A stretch of DNA of 64,000 nt from Flavobacteriales bacterium UBA4466 (lineage in GTDB: Bacteria > Bacteroidota > Bacteroidia > Flavobacteriales_D > Crocinitomicaceae). Below are positions 16,345 through 26,712 of this stretch, piece by piece (the first letter of the stretch is position 1; each line of letters opens with the position of its first letter). The stretch spans positions 1 to 64,000 of the forward strand of contig CAJJBE010000003.1 in assembly GCA_905182335.1 (NCBI GenBank), given 5' to 3'. The notes under the pieces are model-generated. The model ran no database searches. It was not told where the DNA came from and saw only the letters and a program-made list of their open reading frames with translations. A program made the position numbers and the translations under genes.

Positions 16345-18105
16345 CTATTCAAAAATAGCCTTTACTTTGTCTGCATTAATATTTATAATCACTTTTCGCT
16401 TAAGTTTCAAAGTTGGGGTTAATTCGCCTCCTTCAACTGTCATCTCTTTTTCTAGCATTTGAACACATTTCAATTGTTCCCAACGTCCATATTCTTTATT
16501 GATTTCATTGATTTCATGGTCTATTCTAGCTTTAACAGCATCTGAGTTTACGATCGCGTTATTTGAACCATCTCCGATATCAATATGCTTGTGTTTTGCC
16601 CATTCACGAACAAAAGTAAAGGTTGGTACAACAAGTGCAGAAGGAAATTTCTGTCCTTCTCCAACAACCATAATTTGTTCAATAAATCGTGATTCTTTAA
16701 ATCGATTTTCCATTGCTTGTGGAGCGATATACTTACCTCCGGATGTTTTGAAAATTTCCTTCTTTCGATCTGTGATTTTAAGGTACTTTTCTTCTTGGAA
16801 TTTTCCTATATCACCCGTGTGAAACCAACCGTCTTTAATTACTTCTGATGTAGCTTTAGGCAGGTTGTAATATCCCATCATGATATTAGGTCCTTTAACA
16901 AGGATTTCACCGTCTTCAGCAATTTTCACTTCAACGTCGTCAATTAAAGCACCAACAGTTCCGATACGAATACCTTTAACGAAACTATTTACAGAAATTA
17001 CAGGAGATGTCTCCGTTAGACCATATCCTTCCAGAATTGGAATGTCGGCAGCTAAAAATATTCTAGCTAAACGAGGTTGTAATGCTGCACTTCCTGAAGC
17101 AATAGCTCTAACGTTTCCTCCAAGAGCTTCTTGCCACTTAGAGAAAATTAGTTTTCGAGCAATCTTCAGTTTTACATTGTATATCGGAGACCTACCTACG
17201 ACTTTGTACTTCTCCGCAACTCTCACTGCCCAAAAGAATAGCATTCGTTTGATTCCAGATAACTCATCTCCTTTGGCCATGATTTTATCAAAAACCTTTT
17301 CAATAAGTCTTGGCACTGCTGAAAAAACTTCTGGCTTAACTTCTCTAATGTTATCACCAATTGTCTCCATGGATTCAGCGTAGTGTATTGAACAGCCTAT
17401 ATACATGTATAGGTAGTGTAACATACGTTCATAAATATGACAAACTGGTAAGAATGAAAGTACTTTTGAATTAGCATCAGCCGGAATTGGTTCAATGCAC
17501 CCTTCTACATTTGAGAGAATGTTCTTATGAGAAAGCATAACACCTTTTGGTTTACCTGTAGTCCCTGAGGTATATATAATCGTTGCTAGATCTTCATTCT
17601 TTACTTGATCCATTCTAGCTTTCACCTCATCAATACTAACTTGATCCTTTAGTTTTGAAATGTCCATCCAATGGTAAGCACCTGAAACGGTATCCATCGT
17701 ATATATATGCTTTAAAGCAGGTGTTTTACTTTCAATATGTTTTATTTTCAGGAATAATTCTTCGTCTGCAACAATACACAATTTTACTCCTGAATCATTG
17801 AAAATATATTCATAGTCACCTTCTGAAATATTAGGGTAAAATGGCACAACAATAGCCCCTGTTTGTTGAATAGCAATATCCATAACGTTCCATTCATAGC
17901 GAGTACCTGAGACAAGTCCAACTTTATCCCCTGCATTTATACCTAGTGCCATTAGGCCTCGAGAGATATTCATGGCAGTTTCTAAAAATGTATTTGTTGA
18001 AACACTTTCCCAGACACCGTTTATTTTGGTAACAAACATGTTATCATTTGGGCAGTTATTTAATTGGTGGTATGGTACATCGAATAATCTTTTGGCTTCT
18101 ATCAT
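16345..18105 (-). CDS. Long-chain fatty acid--CoA ligase (AMP-forming)
   Basis: This 586-residue ANL-superfamily adenylating enzyme activates fatty acids to acyl-CoA through an acyl-AMP intermediate. It has the P-loop IIYTSGTTGKPKGVMLSH, the GYGLTETSPV adenylate motif, the hinge region GWFHTGDIG...TDRKKEIFKTSGGKYIAPQ and a C-terminal catalytic lysine region (TLKLKRK). The arrangement matches FadD/FACL-type long-chain ligases rather than acetyl-CoA synthetase. It would feed beta-oxidation or phospholipid synthesis at the inner membrane. The exact chain length cannot be told from sequence. Confidence 0.9.
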   Translation of the reverse strand: MIEAKRLFDVPYHQLNNCPNDNMFVTKINGVWESVSTNTFLETAMNISRGLMALGINAGDKVGLVSGTRYEWNVMDIAIQQTGAIVVPFYPNISEGDYEYIFNDSGVKLCIVADEELFLKIKHIESKTPALKHIYTMDTVSGAYHWMDISKLKDQVSIDEVKARMDQVKNEDLATIIYTSGTTGKPKGVMLSHKNILSNVEGCIEPIPADANSKVLSFLPVCHIYERMLHYLYMYIGCSIHYAESMETIGDNIREVKPEVFSAVPRLIEKVFDKIMAKGDELSGIKRMLFFWAVRVAEKYKVVGRSPIYNVKLKIARKLIFSKWQEALGGNVRAIASGSAALQPRLARIFLAADIPILEGYGLTETSPVISVNSFVKGIRIGTVGALIDDVEVKIAEDGEILVKGPNIMMGYYNLPKATSEVIKDGWFHTGDIGKFQEEKYLKITDRKKEIFKTSGGKYIAPQAMENRFKESRFIEQIMVVGEGQKFPSALVVPTFTFVREWAKHKHIDIGDGSNNAIVNSDAVKARIDHEINEINKEYGRWEQLKCVQMLEKEMTVEGGELTPTLKLKRKVIININADKVKAIFE

Positions 18106-18428
18106 AATAGGGAGTATTTGTTAATACGAATTTAGGTAAAAAAACAGAAAAACACACGGTGCTAAATATTCGACAATACACCATTGATATTAAATAACAG
18201 TGCCTCTATGTTAATTAACTGTATCATTCATTAATTAAAGACATTATATATGTGACATTAGTCTAGTAAAAGAAAGTTGTTTTTTGTTTTAACAGTATCT
18301 AAGTAAGTAATTATTAAAACAATTTTTTGGATATCTCATAAAGTACATCATAAACAGAGAGAATCTTCGTGATATTGTGCAGCTTTTTTAATAAAGCTAT
18401 GAATTCAGTGTTAGAAAATGGAGCTTGA
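18106..18428. other. Gene-free stretch upstream of the PorP/SprF remnant
   Basis: Apart from the putative promoter for the ligase, no coding sequence is recognisable on either strand. It may be the eroded 5' part of the PorP/SprF gene whose 3' end survives next to it, but I could not match any peptide here to that family. Confidence 0.4.
18127..18134 (-). promoter_or_regulatory. Putative variant -7 element for the acyl-CoA ligase
   Basis: TAAATTCG on the minus strand is one base off TAnnTTTG and gives a leader of about 18 nt. No -33 element is evident. Confidence 0.3.
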
Positions 18429-18701
18429 CAAAGCGAAAACGTATTTCAAGAGTTAAGTCTAGGTACCTATGTTAAATATGGTGTATTTATTGTTGGAGCT
18501 TGGTATAGAAATAGAGATGCCTTTATTTTATCTGTTGGAATTAACACAGGGAAGTTTAAAATTGGATACAGTTATGATGTAACGGTATCTAAATTGAATA
18601 ATGGAGTTTCAGGGGGGTCACATGAGATATCTTTGGGGCTTAATTTAAATTGTAAAGACAAACCAACGACGTTCAGAACTATTTCATGTCCATCATTTTA
18701 G
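18429..18701 (+). pseudogene. C-terminal remnant of a PorP/SprF family T9SS membrane protein
   Basis: A stop-free stretch of 90 codons, with no plausible start, encodes the final part of a PorP/SprF beta-barrel. Visible hallmarks are LGTYVKYGVFIVGAWYRN, then FKIGYSYDVTVSKL, then SGGSHEISLGLNLNC and the terminal FRTISCPSF. Complete family members are roughly 300 residues and partner PorE/SprE-type proteins or large adhesins in type IX secretion. Here the first two thirds are gone and the frame opens directly after a TGA at 18426. Reading frame and terminal motif are intact, suggesting fairly recent decay by 5' deletion. Confidence 0.85.
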
Positions 18702-18764
18702 TCGATGAATATTTGGCGGAATCCGATAATCTTTTCTGGTTTGATACTTCGGAGTACGTTTAAT

Positions 18765-18794
18765 AAAAGGTCTATTCGACAGAATAGACCTTTT
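18765..18794 (-). terminator. Terminator overlapping the amidohydrolase stop codon
   Basis: A perfect 13-bp stem AAAAGGTCTATTC/GAATAGACCTTTT with a 4-base loop. On the minus strand the stop TAG and last codons of the amidohydrolase lie inside the hairpin, followed by TTTTATT. A ribosome at the stop codon would block the hairpin. Confidence 0.75.
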
Positions 18795-20424
18795 CTCCAT
18801 TAATGAATGTCATGTAAGCAAAATTCGGACTATATAATTCATTCGCATGAATAGCAGATTCAAACATGACGATTGTAGCATCTTTCCCTGCTTCAATTGT
18901 GCCAAGGCTCAATTCTTGAAAAGCAGCATAAGCAGCCCATATTGTCATTCCACGTATGCATTGATTTAATGTTATTGCCTCTTCAGGTTGAAAACCTAAT
19001 ACGGGGAAGTTCTCACTGTTTTTTCTATTCACAGCAGCGTGTATAGTTAAAAACGGATTTATTAACTCTACTGGGAAGTCAGTTCCAATAGCAAGCATTC
19101 CAAATTGATTCAGTAATGAGTTATATGCATACGTACCTATCATTCGATCTTTTCCTAAACGTGATTCAGCCCATCGTTGATCCGAAGTCGCATGTGTTGG
19201 TTGAACACTTGGAAAAACACCTGCTTTAGCAAAGAATTCGAAATCTTTTGGGTCAACTATTTGTGCGTGCTCTATTCTCCAACGATGATCAGGGTTTACG
19301 TTGTAAATTTTTTCATACATCTCCAGCATTAATCGGTTGGTTGAGTCGCCAATGGCGTGAGTATTCATTTGATATCCAATTTCTTCACATATACCTGAGA
19401 TCTCTTTCATTCGTTTGATTGATGTTGTTAAATAGCCATGATGATTATGTTTATCCGTATATGCTTCTTTTAAAAAAGCGCCACGTGATCCAAGTGCTCC
19501 ATCTCCATAAACTTTAAAACTTCGTATTAGTAGATTCTCATTTTGGTAGACTCCATTCTTACGAGCAAACCCAATGTTTTTCTCAGTAGGAAGAAGCATT
19601 CCATATATGTTTAGGTTAAGCTCATCCTTTTTAATCAATTTTTGAAACAGCTCAACTTCTGCATACTTCAATCCTGCTTCATGAACTCCTGTAACTCCGT
19701 AAGAGTATAATTCTAATTGAATTTCCAAAATAGCTTCACTCAATTCTTTTTCAGTAAAGTCTGGTAATATATCAAGGATTGGATTCATAGCATTGTCGAC
19801 CATTACTCCAGTGAAGTTTTCCAATGAGTCATAAATGAAGTACCCACCGGATGACAATTCAGAATCGTTAGCAACCTTATTTAGTACATCAGATTTTTTG
19901 ATGAGGTAATCATTCGCTAAAAGTGCATGGCCGTCTATTCTAAATAAACAAACTGGGATATCAGGGAATAATTCGTTCAGTTTCTCATTTGTTGGCATTT
20001 CATCATTTTTCCAACGCGATTGATCCCAACCACAGCCAATAATGAAGTCATGCTGATGTTTACTTTTATATTTTTCAATGCGAACCAACATTTCATTATA
20101 TGACTTAGACCCTACTAGATTAACACTTAGCATTTGTCTTGCATAAGACATAATGTGACCGTGTGCATCAGTAAACCCAGGATATACTTCTTTTAACTCA
20201 GCATCTATAAATTCATCAGCTCTATATCTATTTAAAATTTCGCGCTCCGGTCCAACTTCAATGATTTGCCCATCACGAATTGCAATTGCGTCTTCGATGG
20301 TGTTAGCATCATCCATTGTATATATTTTAGCATTGTGTATTATTAGATCTACAGATTCCCCTTTCATACAAGAAGAAAATACAATAGTGGCTGTGATTAA
20401 AATTAAAAAGTAGAGCGATTTCAT
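18772..20424 (-). CDS. Amidohydrolase family 3 lipoprotein (YtcJ-like)
   Basis: The protein has 550 residues and starts with a lipoprotein signal peptide (lipobox FSSC, Cys near residue 19). A metal-dependent hydrolase TIM barrel follows: N-terminal beta-sandwich, the H-x-H pair in FTDAHGHI, the metal-site region RWRIEHAQIV, and a late aspartate in IGTDFPVE. This is the amidohydrolase_3 group, whose members cleave N-formyl/N-acyl or amidine-like bonds. The substrate is unknown. Anchoring at the cell envelope is inferred from the lipobox. The terminator overlaps the 3' end. Confidence 0.85.
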   Translation of the reverse strand: MKSLYFLILITATIVFSSCMKGESVDLIIHNAKIYTMDDANTIEDAIAIRDGQIIEVGPEREILNRYRADEFIDAELKEVYPGFTDAHGHIMSYARQMLSVNLVGSKSYNEMLVRIEKYKSKHQHDFIIGCGWDQSRWKNDEMPTNEKLNELFPDIPVCLFRIDGHALLANDYLIKKSDVLNKVANDSELSSGGYFIYDSLENFTGVMVDNAMNPILDILPDFTEKELSEAILEIQLELYSYGVTGVHEAGLKYAEVELFQKLIKKDELNLNIYGMLLPTEKNIGFARKNGVYQNENLLIRSFKVYGDGALGSRGAFLKEAYTDKHNHHGYLTTSIKRMKEISGICEEIGYQMNTHAIGDSTNRLMLEMYEKIYNVNPDHRWRIEHAQIVDPKDFEFFAKAGVFPSVQPTHATSDQRWAESRLGKDRMIGTYAYNSLLNQFGMLAIGTDFPVELINPFLTIHAAVNRKNSENFPVLGFQPEEAITLNQCIRGMTIWAAYAAFQELSLGTIEAGKDATIVMFESAIHANELYSPNFAYMTFINGEKVYSVE

Positions 20425-20440
20425 AGTTTGATATTTTCCT

Positions 20441-20448
20441 CAAAAATA
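20441..20448 (-). promoter_or_regulatory. Putative -7 element for the amidohydrolase
   Basis: TATTTTTG on the minus strand matches TAnnTTTG, about 17 bases before the start codon. It lies in the 87-base divergent gap shared with valS. Confidence 0.4.
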
Positions 20449-20511
20449 ATGGTTTAAAATCAAACGATTGTTTAGCGCGGAATTGCTAATTTTAGAGCCA
20501 AATAAATAATT

Positions 20512-23151
20512 ATGGAGACACCAAAAACGTACGAGCCTCAAAAGGCTGAGGAGAAATGGTATTCACATTGGATGGAAAAAGGATATTTTCATTCAGAACC
20601 AGATGAAAGAGAAGCGTACACGGTAGTTATTCCACCTCCAAATGTAACAGGTGTATTGCATATGGGGCATATGTTGAACAATACAATTCAAGATGTATTG
20701 GTTCGTCGTGCACGTATGTTGGGTAAAAATGCATGCTGGGTTCCTGGAACTGATCATGCATCAATTGCAACTGAAGCAAAGGTTGTTCAGAAATTACGTA
20801 AGGAGGGAATTAAAAAATCAGATCTTTCAAGAGATGAGTTTTTATCACACGCGTTTGAATGGAAGGATAAGCACGGAGGAATTATTTTAGAACAATTGAA
20901 GAAGTTAGGTGCTTCTTGTGATTGGGAAAGAACGAGTTTTACAATGGATACTGAGTATTCAGAGTCTGTTATTGATGTTTTTATGGATCTTTTTGAGAAA
21001 GGAAATATTTATAGAGGGGTTAGAATGGTAAACTGGGACCCAGAAGCATTAACTGCTTTATCAGATGAAGAAGTTTTGCACAAAGAAGTAAACTCTAAGT
21101 TATTTCATATACGGTATAAGATTTCAGGAACAGATGACAAGTGGTTAACTATTGCAACTACACGTCCTGAGACTATTCTTGGTGATTCTGCGATTTGTGT
21201 AAATCCAAATGATGCACGTTATGCAAACCTGAAAGGAAAAGAGGCAATTGTTCCTCTTGTTGGAAGGACTATTCCAATTATTTTTGATGATTATGTCGAT
21301 ATGGAATTTGGGACAGGTTGTCTTAAAGTAACTCCTGCTCATGACACAAACGATTACGACTTAGGGAAGAAGTATAACCTTGAAACTATTGATATCTTAA
21401 ATGATAACGGAACTTTAAATGCAAATGGACTTTATTATGAAGGACAAGACCGTTTTGATGTTCGCAAATCGATTGAAAAAGAATTATATAAAAAAGGGTA
21501 TCTAATAAAAACAGAAGACCATATTAATAAAGTGGGGTATTCTGAAAGAACAAATGCAATTATCGAACCTAGGCTGTCTTTGCAATGGTTTGTTGATATG
21601 AAAAAATTATCTAAGCCTGCTTTGGATGCTGTTATGGATGGTGATATTAATTTTCATCCAGCAAAATTCAAAAACACATACCGTCATTGGATGGAAAATA
21701 TAAAGGATTGGTGTATTTCTAGACAGTTATGGTGGGGTCATCGTATTCCAGCATGGTACTATGGTTCTGATGAAAATGATTTTGTTGTTTCTAAAACATT
21801 GGAAGACGCTATTGAAAAGGCGACAGCTAAATCAGGAAGAGCAATTACAGAGTCGGACCTTCGCCAAGATGAAGATGTATTGGATACCTGGTTCTCAAGT
21901 TGGTTATGGCCAATTTCTGTTTTTAATGGATTGACTAAGCCAGGTAATGAAGAGATTAAATATTATTATCCAACAAATGATGTTGTTACCGCACCGGAGA
22001 TTATGTTCTTCTGGGTTGCTAGAATGATTATTGCTGGCAAAGAATATTTGGGAGAGATTCCATTCAAAAATGTTTATTATACTGGTATTGTAAGAGATAA
22101 ATTAGGACGTAAAATGTCTAAATCTCTTGGTAATTCACCTGACCCTATTGATTTGATTAATAAGTATGGCGCTGATGGTGTACGTGTTGGGATGTTATTA
22201 TCTTCTCCAGCTGGAAATGATTTACCTTTTGATAGTTCGCAATGTGAGCAAGGAAGAAACTTTACAAACAAAATTTGGAATGCACACCGTTTAGTAAGTT
22301 CTTGGTCTGTTCAAGAAGATTTGCCTCAACCAGACTCATCAAAAGTCGCGATTGACTGGTTTGGAACTAGATTTAATCAAGAGTTAGAAAATATTAATGA
22401 TTTATTCGAGAAATTTAAAATCTCTGAAGCATTAATGGCTACATACAAATTAGTGTGGGATGATTTCTGTTCTTGGTACTTAGAAATGATTAAACCTGGA
22501 TATCAACATCCAATTGATAAAGCTACGTTGGAAACAACAAAAGACTTCTTTGAAGGTTTGTTAAAAATTTTGCAGCCATTTACACCTTTCGTAGCAGAAG
22601 AGTTGTGGCATCAGATTCGTGAGCGAGCAGAGGGAGATGATATTATTATTTCTCTATGGCCTGAGCAGGAATTCGTAAATGAAACGACTAAGAGTTTTTT
22701 ATTACAATTTGGACTTGCTGAAGAGGTTATTACAAATATTCGTAATATTCGTAAGAAGAATAATATTGCAAATAAAGTAAAAATGGAATTGTTCGTTAAG
22801 AAGAACGCTGAATTGGATACGACGTTTGATTCAGTAATTTTGAAAATGGGGAATCTTTCTCAATTAGAGTATACTTCAGATAAGATTGAAAACTCAAATA
22901 CATTTATCTCAAATGGTAATGAATATTTTATTCCTTTTGGTGATACAATAAATATTGAGGCAGAGAAAGAAAAACTTACTGAAGAATTGAAATACACACA
23001 AGGATTCTTGAATAGTGTCCAGCGTAAACTTCAAAATGAAAAATTCGTTGCAGGAGCTCCTGAGCACGTAGTCTCTGTGGAAAAGAAGAAAGAAGCAGAT
23101 GCACTAAGTAAGATTGCTATCCTTGAAGAAAAGATTTCATCTTTGAATTAA
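20512..23151 (+). CDS. valS: Valyl-tRNA synthetase
   Basis: A class I aminoacyl-tRNA synthetase of 879 residues that charges tRNA-Val and edits mischarged Thr. It has the HIGH-type motif in GVLHMGHML, the KMSKS motif in [10 protein letters not shown], the editing-domain region [11 protein letters not shown] with [12 protein letters not shown], and a C-terminal coiled-coil arm (from about residue 810, rich in E and K). Length and domain order are standard. It ends just before a strong bidirectional terminator. Confidence 0.97.
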   Translation: METPKTYEPQKAEEKWYSHWMEKGYFHSEPDEREAYTVVIPPPNVTGVLHMGHMLNNTIQDVLVRRARMLGKNACWVPGTDHASIATEAKVVQKLRKEGIKKSDLSRDEFLSHAFEWKDKHGGIILEQLKKLGASCDWERTSFTMDTEYSESVIDVFMDLFEKGNIYRGVRMVNWDPEALTALSDEEVLHKEVNSKLFHIRYKISGTDDKWLTIATTRPETILGDSAICVNPNDARYANLKGKEAIVPLVGRTIPIIFDDYVDMEFGTGCLKVTPAHDTNDYDLGKKYNLETIDILNDNGTLNANGLYYEGQDRFDVRKSIEKELYKKGYLIKTEDHINKVGYSERTNAIIEPRLSLQWFVDMKKLSKPALDAVMDGDINFHPAKFKNTYRHWMENIKDWCISRQLWWGHRIPAWYYGSDENDFVVSKTLEDAIEKATAKSGRAITESDLRQDEDVLDTWFSSWLWPISVFNGLTKPGNEEIKYYYPTNDVVTAPEIMFFWVARMIIAGKEYLGEIPFKNVYYTGIVRDKLGRKMSKSLGNSPDPIDLINKYGADGVRVGMLLSSPAGNDLPFDSSQCEQGRNFTNKIWNAHRLVSSWSVQEDLPQPDSSKVAIDWFGTRFNQELENINDLFEKFKISEALMATYKLVWDDFCSWYLEMIKPGYQHPIDKATLETTKDFFEGLLKILQPFTPFVAEELWHQIRERAEGDDIIISLWPEQEFVNETTKSFLLQFGLAEEVITNIRNIRKKNNIANKVKMELFVKKNAELDTTFDSVILKMGNLSQLEYTSDKIENSNTFISNGNEYFIPFGDTINIEAEKEKLTEELKYTQGFLNSVQRKLQNEKFVAGAPEHVVSVEKKKEADALSKIAILEEKISSLN

Positions 23152-23167
23152 GGCATAAATTAGAAAT

Positions 23168-23200
23168 AAAAAAGGGCTATGAAATTTCATAGCCCTTTTT
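23168..23200. terminator. Bidirectional terminator between valS and the M1 peptidase
   Basis: A perfect 15-bp palindrome AAAGGGCTATGAAA/TTTCATAGCCCTTT with A- and T-runs on both flanks. It can stop transcription of valS (plus) and of the convergent peptidase gene (minus). Confidence 0.9.
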
Positions 23201-23213
23201 ATGTCGTTAATAT

Positions 23214-25106
23214 TTAGTTTAAAACTCCTTCAATTGTACTTTTAGATACAAAGTGGTATCCATTTTTGGCTTTTTCGAAAGTGGCAAGTGCAAATTCTTT
23301 ATCTCCTTTTAATCCAGAGTCCACAAGGGCTTGGTAAATAGATTCGATATACCAACGCCTTCCAATCTTGATTAGGTATGCCTCCATAAATGGACGAATA
23401 ATTTTATTACCAGCGTTTATATTTAAAATGAACCAATCTGATTTAATAGCTGGATTCGCTTCCGCACTTAACATTAAATTAGAATCTATTTCATTTAAAA
23501 CTTCCGTTGATAGTTCAGGTGAAAGTTTTCGAATAAATGCTTGCCATTCTTGGGTAACACGATCGGCGCGTTTAATGTTTTTGTATTCACCAGTAAAAAC
23601 TTCCTCTCCTGAATTTACACGATCGGCCCAGGCTTCCATATCAAGAAGTCGCTGTGAATTTATTTTTATACAGTTTATAGGAAGTCCAGGGCGGTAAATC
23701 CATTCGTCTGTATCGAATTTTATATTATTTGGAATAAGTAGTTTTTTATTTAGATATTGAACAAATGATTCTGTAGTAATTGTTTCAAAAGCATGACTGT
23801 CGAAGTAATTTGTTAGGAAACCATCAAATTTAACACGACCAACCAAGTTTTCTAGTGTTCTTAATAAGAAAGCTCCTTTAATGTAAGCTATGTCTGTCAT
23901 TCCATCATCAGGGTTCCTATTTTCTAGTTGAAGCTTTAATTGGGTGTCTTCAGGGTGGTCACTTTGTTCAATATCTTGAATTGAAGTTAAAAGATCTTGA
24001 TATTCGATTACAGCATTGATATCTGCAATTTCTTTGCCGTACATCGCTTCCATAATTCTATTTTCAAAATACACGGTGAATCCTTCATTTAACCAGAAAT
24101 CATTCCATGTAGCATTTGTTACCAGGTTTCCTGACCAAGAATGTGCAAGTTCATGTGCAATAACAGATATTAAGCTTCTGTCACCTGCTATTAAAGTAGG
24201 GTTAGCAAATGTTAATCTTGGGTTCTCCATCCCCCCAAAAGGAAATGAATAAGGTAATATCACTAAGTCGTATTGATCCCATCGATATTCACCGTAAATA
24301 TTCTCTGCAGCCTTAATCATTTTTTGAAGGTCTACAAATTCATATTTACATTGTTCGGTTAATTCTGCTTCAGAATAAACGCCGCAAGACTCCCCGAGTG
24401 CATTATACTCCATATCTCCAACTACTAATGCAATTAGATAAGCTGGAATTGCTTGTTTCATTTCAAAGTGATAGTGCCCTTCAGTATTTTTCTCTTTAGG
24501 ATTATTGGCGCTCATTAGTGCAATTAATTCTGAAGGAACTGTAACATCAGCTGAATACGTAATACGATTCATCGGTGTATCCTGAATAGGGATCCATGAT
24601 CGTGTTAAAATTGCTTGGCCTTGTGTGTATAAATAAGGATACTGTTTACCCGCAGTTAATTCTGGTGTTAGCCAATCTAAAGCTTCTGTGTCTTTAGATG
24701 TTTGATAATATATATTTATATATTCTGTTCCGGGTTTAATATTCACTTTTAGTGGAGCACCTTTTATAGCATCAATTTCACCAATAGCGAAATCTGTTTC
24801 TACTTCGATATCTTTCCCTAATGTGATTTTTTTAATTTTCAATCCTTTGATGTCAAAAATTGCCTCAGAAACATTATTTTCACTCATTTTATGACGTGCA
24901 ATGCCATAAATTATATTTTTTTCAAAATTTACGTCTAAATCTAAGTGGACATGAGTTGTTCTAATTTCTGAATGATTTGAATAAGAGTGTGAATCTGAAA
25001 TTGGATCAGTTTTAACCAGTTTTCCATCTTCTATATGTTTATTAATTGGTGTGCACGAAATAGATGTTAACACTGATATTAAAAATAGTAGGTATATATT
25101 TTTCAT
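23214..25106 (-). CDS. M1-family aminopeptidase lipoprotein (leukotriene A4 hydrolase-like)
   Basis: A zinc aminopeptidase of 630 residues. It has a lipoprotein signal peptide (lipobox SISC), the N-terminal beta saddle, the exopeptidase motif FGGMEN, the zinc site H318-E-L-A-H322 with E341 in NEGFTVYFE, and a C-terminal alpha-helical domain typical of the LTA4H subgroup. It would release N-terminal amino acids from peptides at the envelope, fitting with the peptide carriers that follow. An upstream ATG at 25169 would bury the signal peptide behind 21 residues, so I place the start at 25106. Confidence 0.92.
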   Translation of the reverse strand: MKNIYLLFLISVLTSISCTPINKHIEDGKLVKTDPISDSHSYSNHSEIRTTHVHLDLDVNFEKNIIYGIARHKMSENNVSEAIFDIKGLKIKKITLGKDIEVETDFAIGEIDAIKGAPLKVNIKPGTEYINIYYQTSKDTEALDWLTPELTAGKQYPYLYTQGQAILTRSWIPIQDTPMNRITYSADVTVPSELIALMSANNPKEKNTEGHYHFEMKQAIPAYLIALVVGDMEYNALGESCGVYSEAELTEQCKYEFVDLQKMIKAAENIYGEYRWDQYDLVILPYSFPFGGMENPRLTFANPTLIAGDRSLISVIAHELAHSWSGNLVTNATWNDFWLNEGFTVYFENRIMEAMYGKEIADINAVIEYQDLLTSIQDIEQSDHPEDTQLKLQLENRNPDDGMTDIAYIKGAFLLRTLENLVGRVKFDGFLTNYFDSHAFETITTESFVQYLNKKLLIPNNIKFDTDEWIYRPGLPINCIKINSQRLLDMEAWADRVNSGEEVFTGEYKNIKRADRVTQEWQAFIRKLSPELSTEVLNEIDSNLMLSAEANPAIKSDWFILNINAGNKIIRPFMEAYLIKIGRRWYIESIYQALVDSGLKGDKEFALATFEKAKNGYHFVSKSTIEGVLN

Positions 25107-25293
25107 CTGTTTTTCTATGAGTAGTGGCCTAAATATAATTGTTTCATTGTGAATTACAGAATTTAACATAATATTATTGTTTAGTTAATTAGTTGTAAAT
25201 AAGTAGCTTTAAATGTTTATCGAAATAAGGCTTTAGTTCGTCGACAGTTTGATTCTTTTTATTACATTCACAGCCTAAAATTAATTTTTAATT

Positions 25294-26679
25294 ATGAGTC
25301 ACGAAAGTAATTTATCATCACAAAAAATGCTATTTGGACATCCAATAGGATTATTTGTGCTGTTCTTCACTGAAATGTGGGAGCGCTTTTCTTATTATGG
25401 AATGCGTGCAATATTGGTGTTGTATTTAGTTACACAGACTGGCGGAAATAACCCTGGGTTAGGTTGGACTGACGGTGAAGCTCTTGCTTTATATGGTTGG
25501 TACACAATGATGGTTTATGTGATGTCAATACCTGGTGGGATAATTGCGGATAAATTTCTTGGACAAAAGAAATCAGTATATGTAGGTGGAGTTCTATTAC
25601 TTTTTGGACATAGCATATTAGCAATAGAGCAAAGTTGGGCATTTTATACAGGATTAGTTTTAATTGTTTTAGGTGTAGGAATGTTAAAACCTAATATTTC
25701 AACTATGGTTGGAGGGCTCTACCCAAAAAGTGATATTAGAAGAGATAAGGGATTTACTTTGTTCTATATAGGAATTAATATTGGAGCTTTTCTGTCAAGT
25801 ATAATTGTTGGATATGTAGGTGAAGTACATGGTTGGCATTACGGTTTCGGATTAGCTGGATTAGGAATGCTACTAGGATTAGTTCAATATGCTTTTGGTC
25901 AAAAACACCTTAAACATGTAGGTAACTTCCTTGGAGCATCAGAAAATCAAGCTGATAAAGATGCATTGAAAAAACCTTTAACTAAAATTGAGAAAGACAG
26001 AGTTTCAGTGTTATTGCTATCATTTTTAATTGTAATTATTTTCTGGGGTGCTTTTGAACAGGCTGGAGGGTTGATGAATATCTATACAAAAACTAAAACT
26101 GACAGAATGCTATTAGGTCAAGAGATACCCGCAACTTGGTTTCAATCATTAAATGCTCTTTTTATTGTAATATTTGGTACTGCTGTAGCAGGTTTTTGGG
26201 CAAAAAGAAAGTTAAAAGGTAAAGAGGCATCTTCTTTATTTAAAATGATTTTAGGTTTAATAATAATGGGAATGGGATTCTTCTTTATGACTGGTGCTGT
26301 AGCTCAATTTAATGAGTCAGGTTCTTCAGCAATGTATTGGTTAGTATTAGCATACCTGTTCCATACTATTGGAGAGTTATGTTTATCTCCAGTTGCTCTT
26401 TCATTCATTACCAAATTAGCTCCACTGAAGTATGCCTCAATTATGATGGGGGTTTACTTTGCGATGACTGGTTTCGGAAGTAAGCTTGCAGGTCTTTTGG
26501 GGGAGTGGTCAGAGTCACTTGGTGAGTACGTTATTTTTACTGGGATAGCTGGATTTACAATTGTAGTTGGATTACTTTTGATGCTACTCCTAAAGAAGCT
26601 TAAGGCACTAACACACGGTGCTGAAGATCAAGAAATAAATGATGAGAAAGAATTAGAAAATATAGAATTAGCAGAGTAA
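25294..26679 (+). CDS. POT-family proton-coupled oligopeptide transporter (short form)
   Basis: A 461-residue major facilitator of the POT/PTR2 family that imports di- and tripeptides with protons. It has the signature FFTEMWERFSYYGMR on helix 1 (the ExxER motif) and the second PTR2 motif in GINIGAFLSS on helix 5, with about 12-14 membrane spans. The C-terminal tail is acidic. It is 33 bases ahead of a second, longer paralogue and probably co-transcribed with it. Confidence 0.92.
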   Translation: MSHESNLSSQKMLFGHPIGLFVLFFTEMWERFSYYGMRAILVLYLVTQTGGNNPGLGWTDGEALALYGWYTMMVYVMSIPGGIIADKFLGQKKSVYVGGVLLLFGHSILAIEQSWAFYTGLVLIVLGVGMLKPNISTMVGGLYPKSDIRRDKGFTLFYIGINIGAFLSSIIVGYVGEVHGWHYGFGLAGLGMLLGLVQYAFGQKHLKHVGNFLGASENQADKDALKKPLTKIEKDRVSVLLLSFLIVIIFWGAFEQAGGLMNIYTKTKTDRMLLGQEIPATWFQSLNALFIVIFGTAVAGFWAKRKLKGKEASSLFKMILGLIIMGMGFFFMTGAVAQFNESGSSAMYWLVLAYLFHTIGELCLSPVALSFITKLAPLKYASIMMGVYFAMTGFGSKLAGLLGEWSESLGEYVIFTGIAGFTIVVGLLLMLLLKKLKALTHGAEDQEINDEKELENIELAE

Positions 26680-26712
26680 ATTAAAAATTAAAAGAAGATT
26701 AAATAAATAGTT

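Noticed and set aside
16880-17383. Plus-strand frame of 167 codons opposite the acyl-CoA ligase
   Set aside because: Antisense shadow of the ligase; low-complexity Ser/Thr/Pro composition and no recognisable start context.
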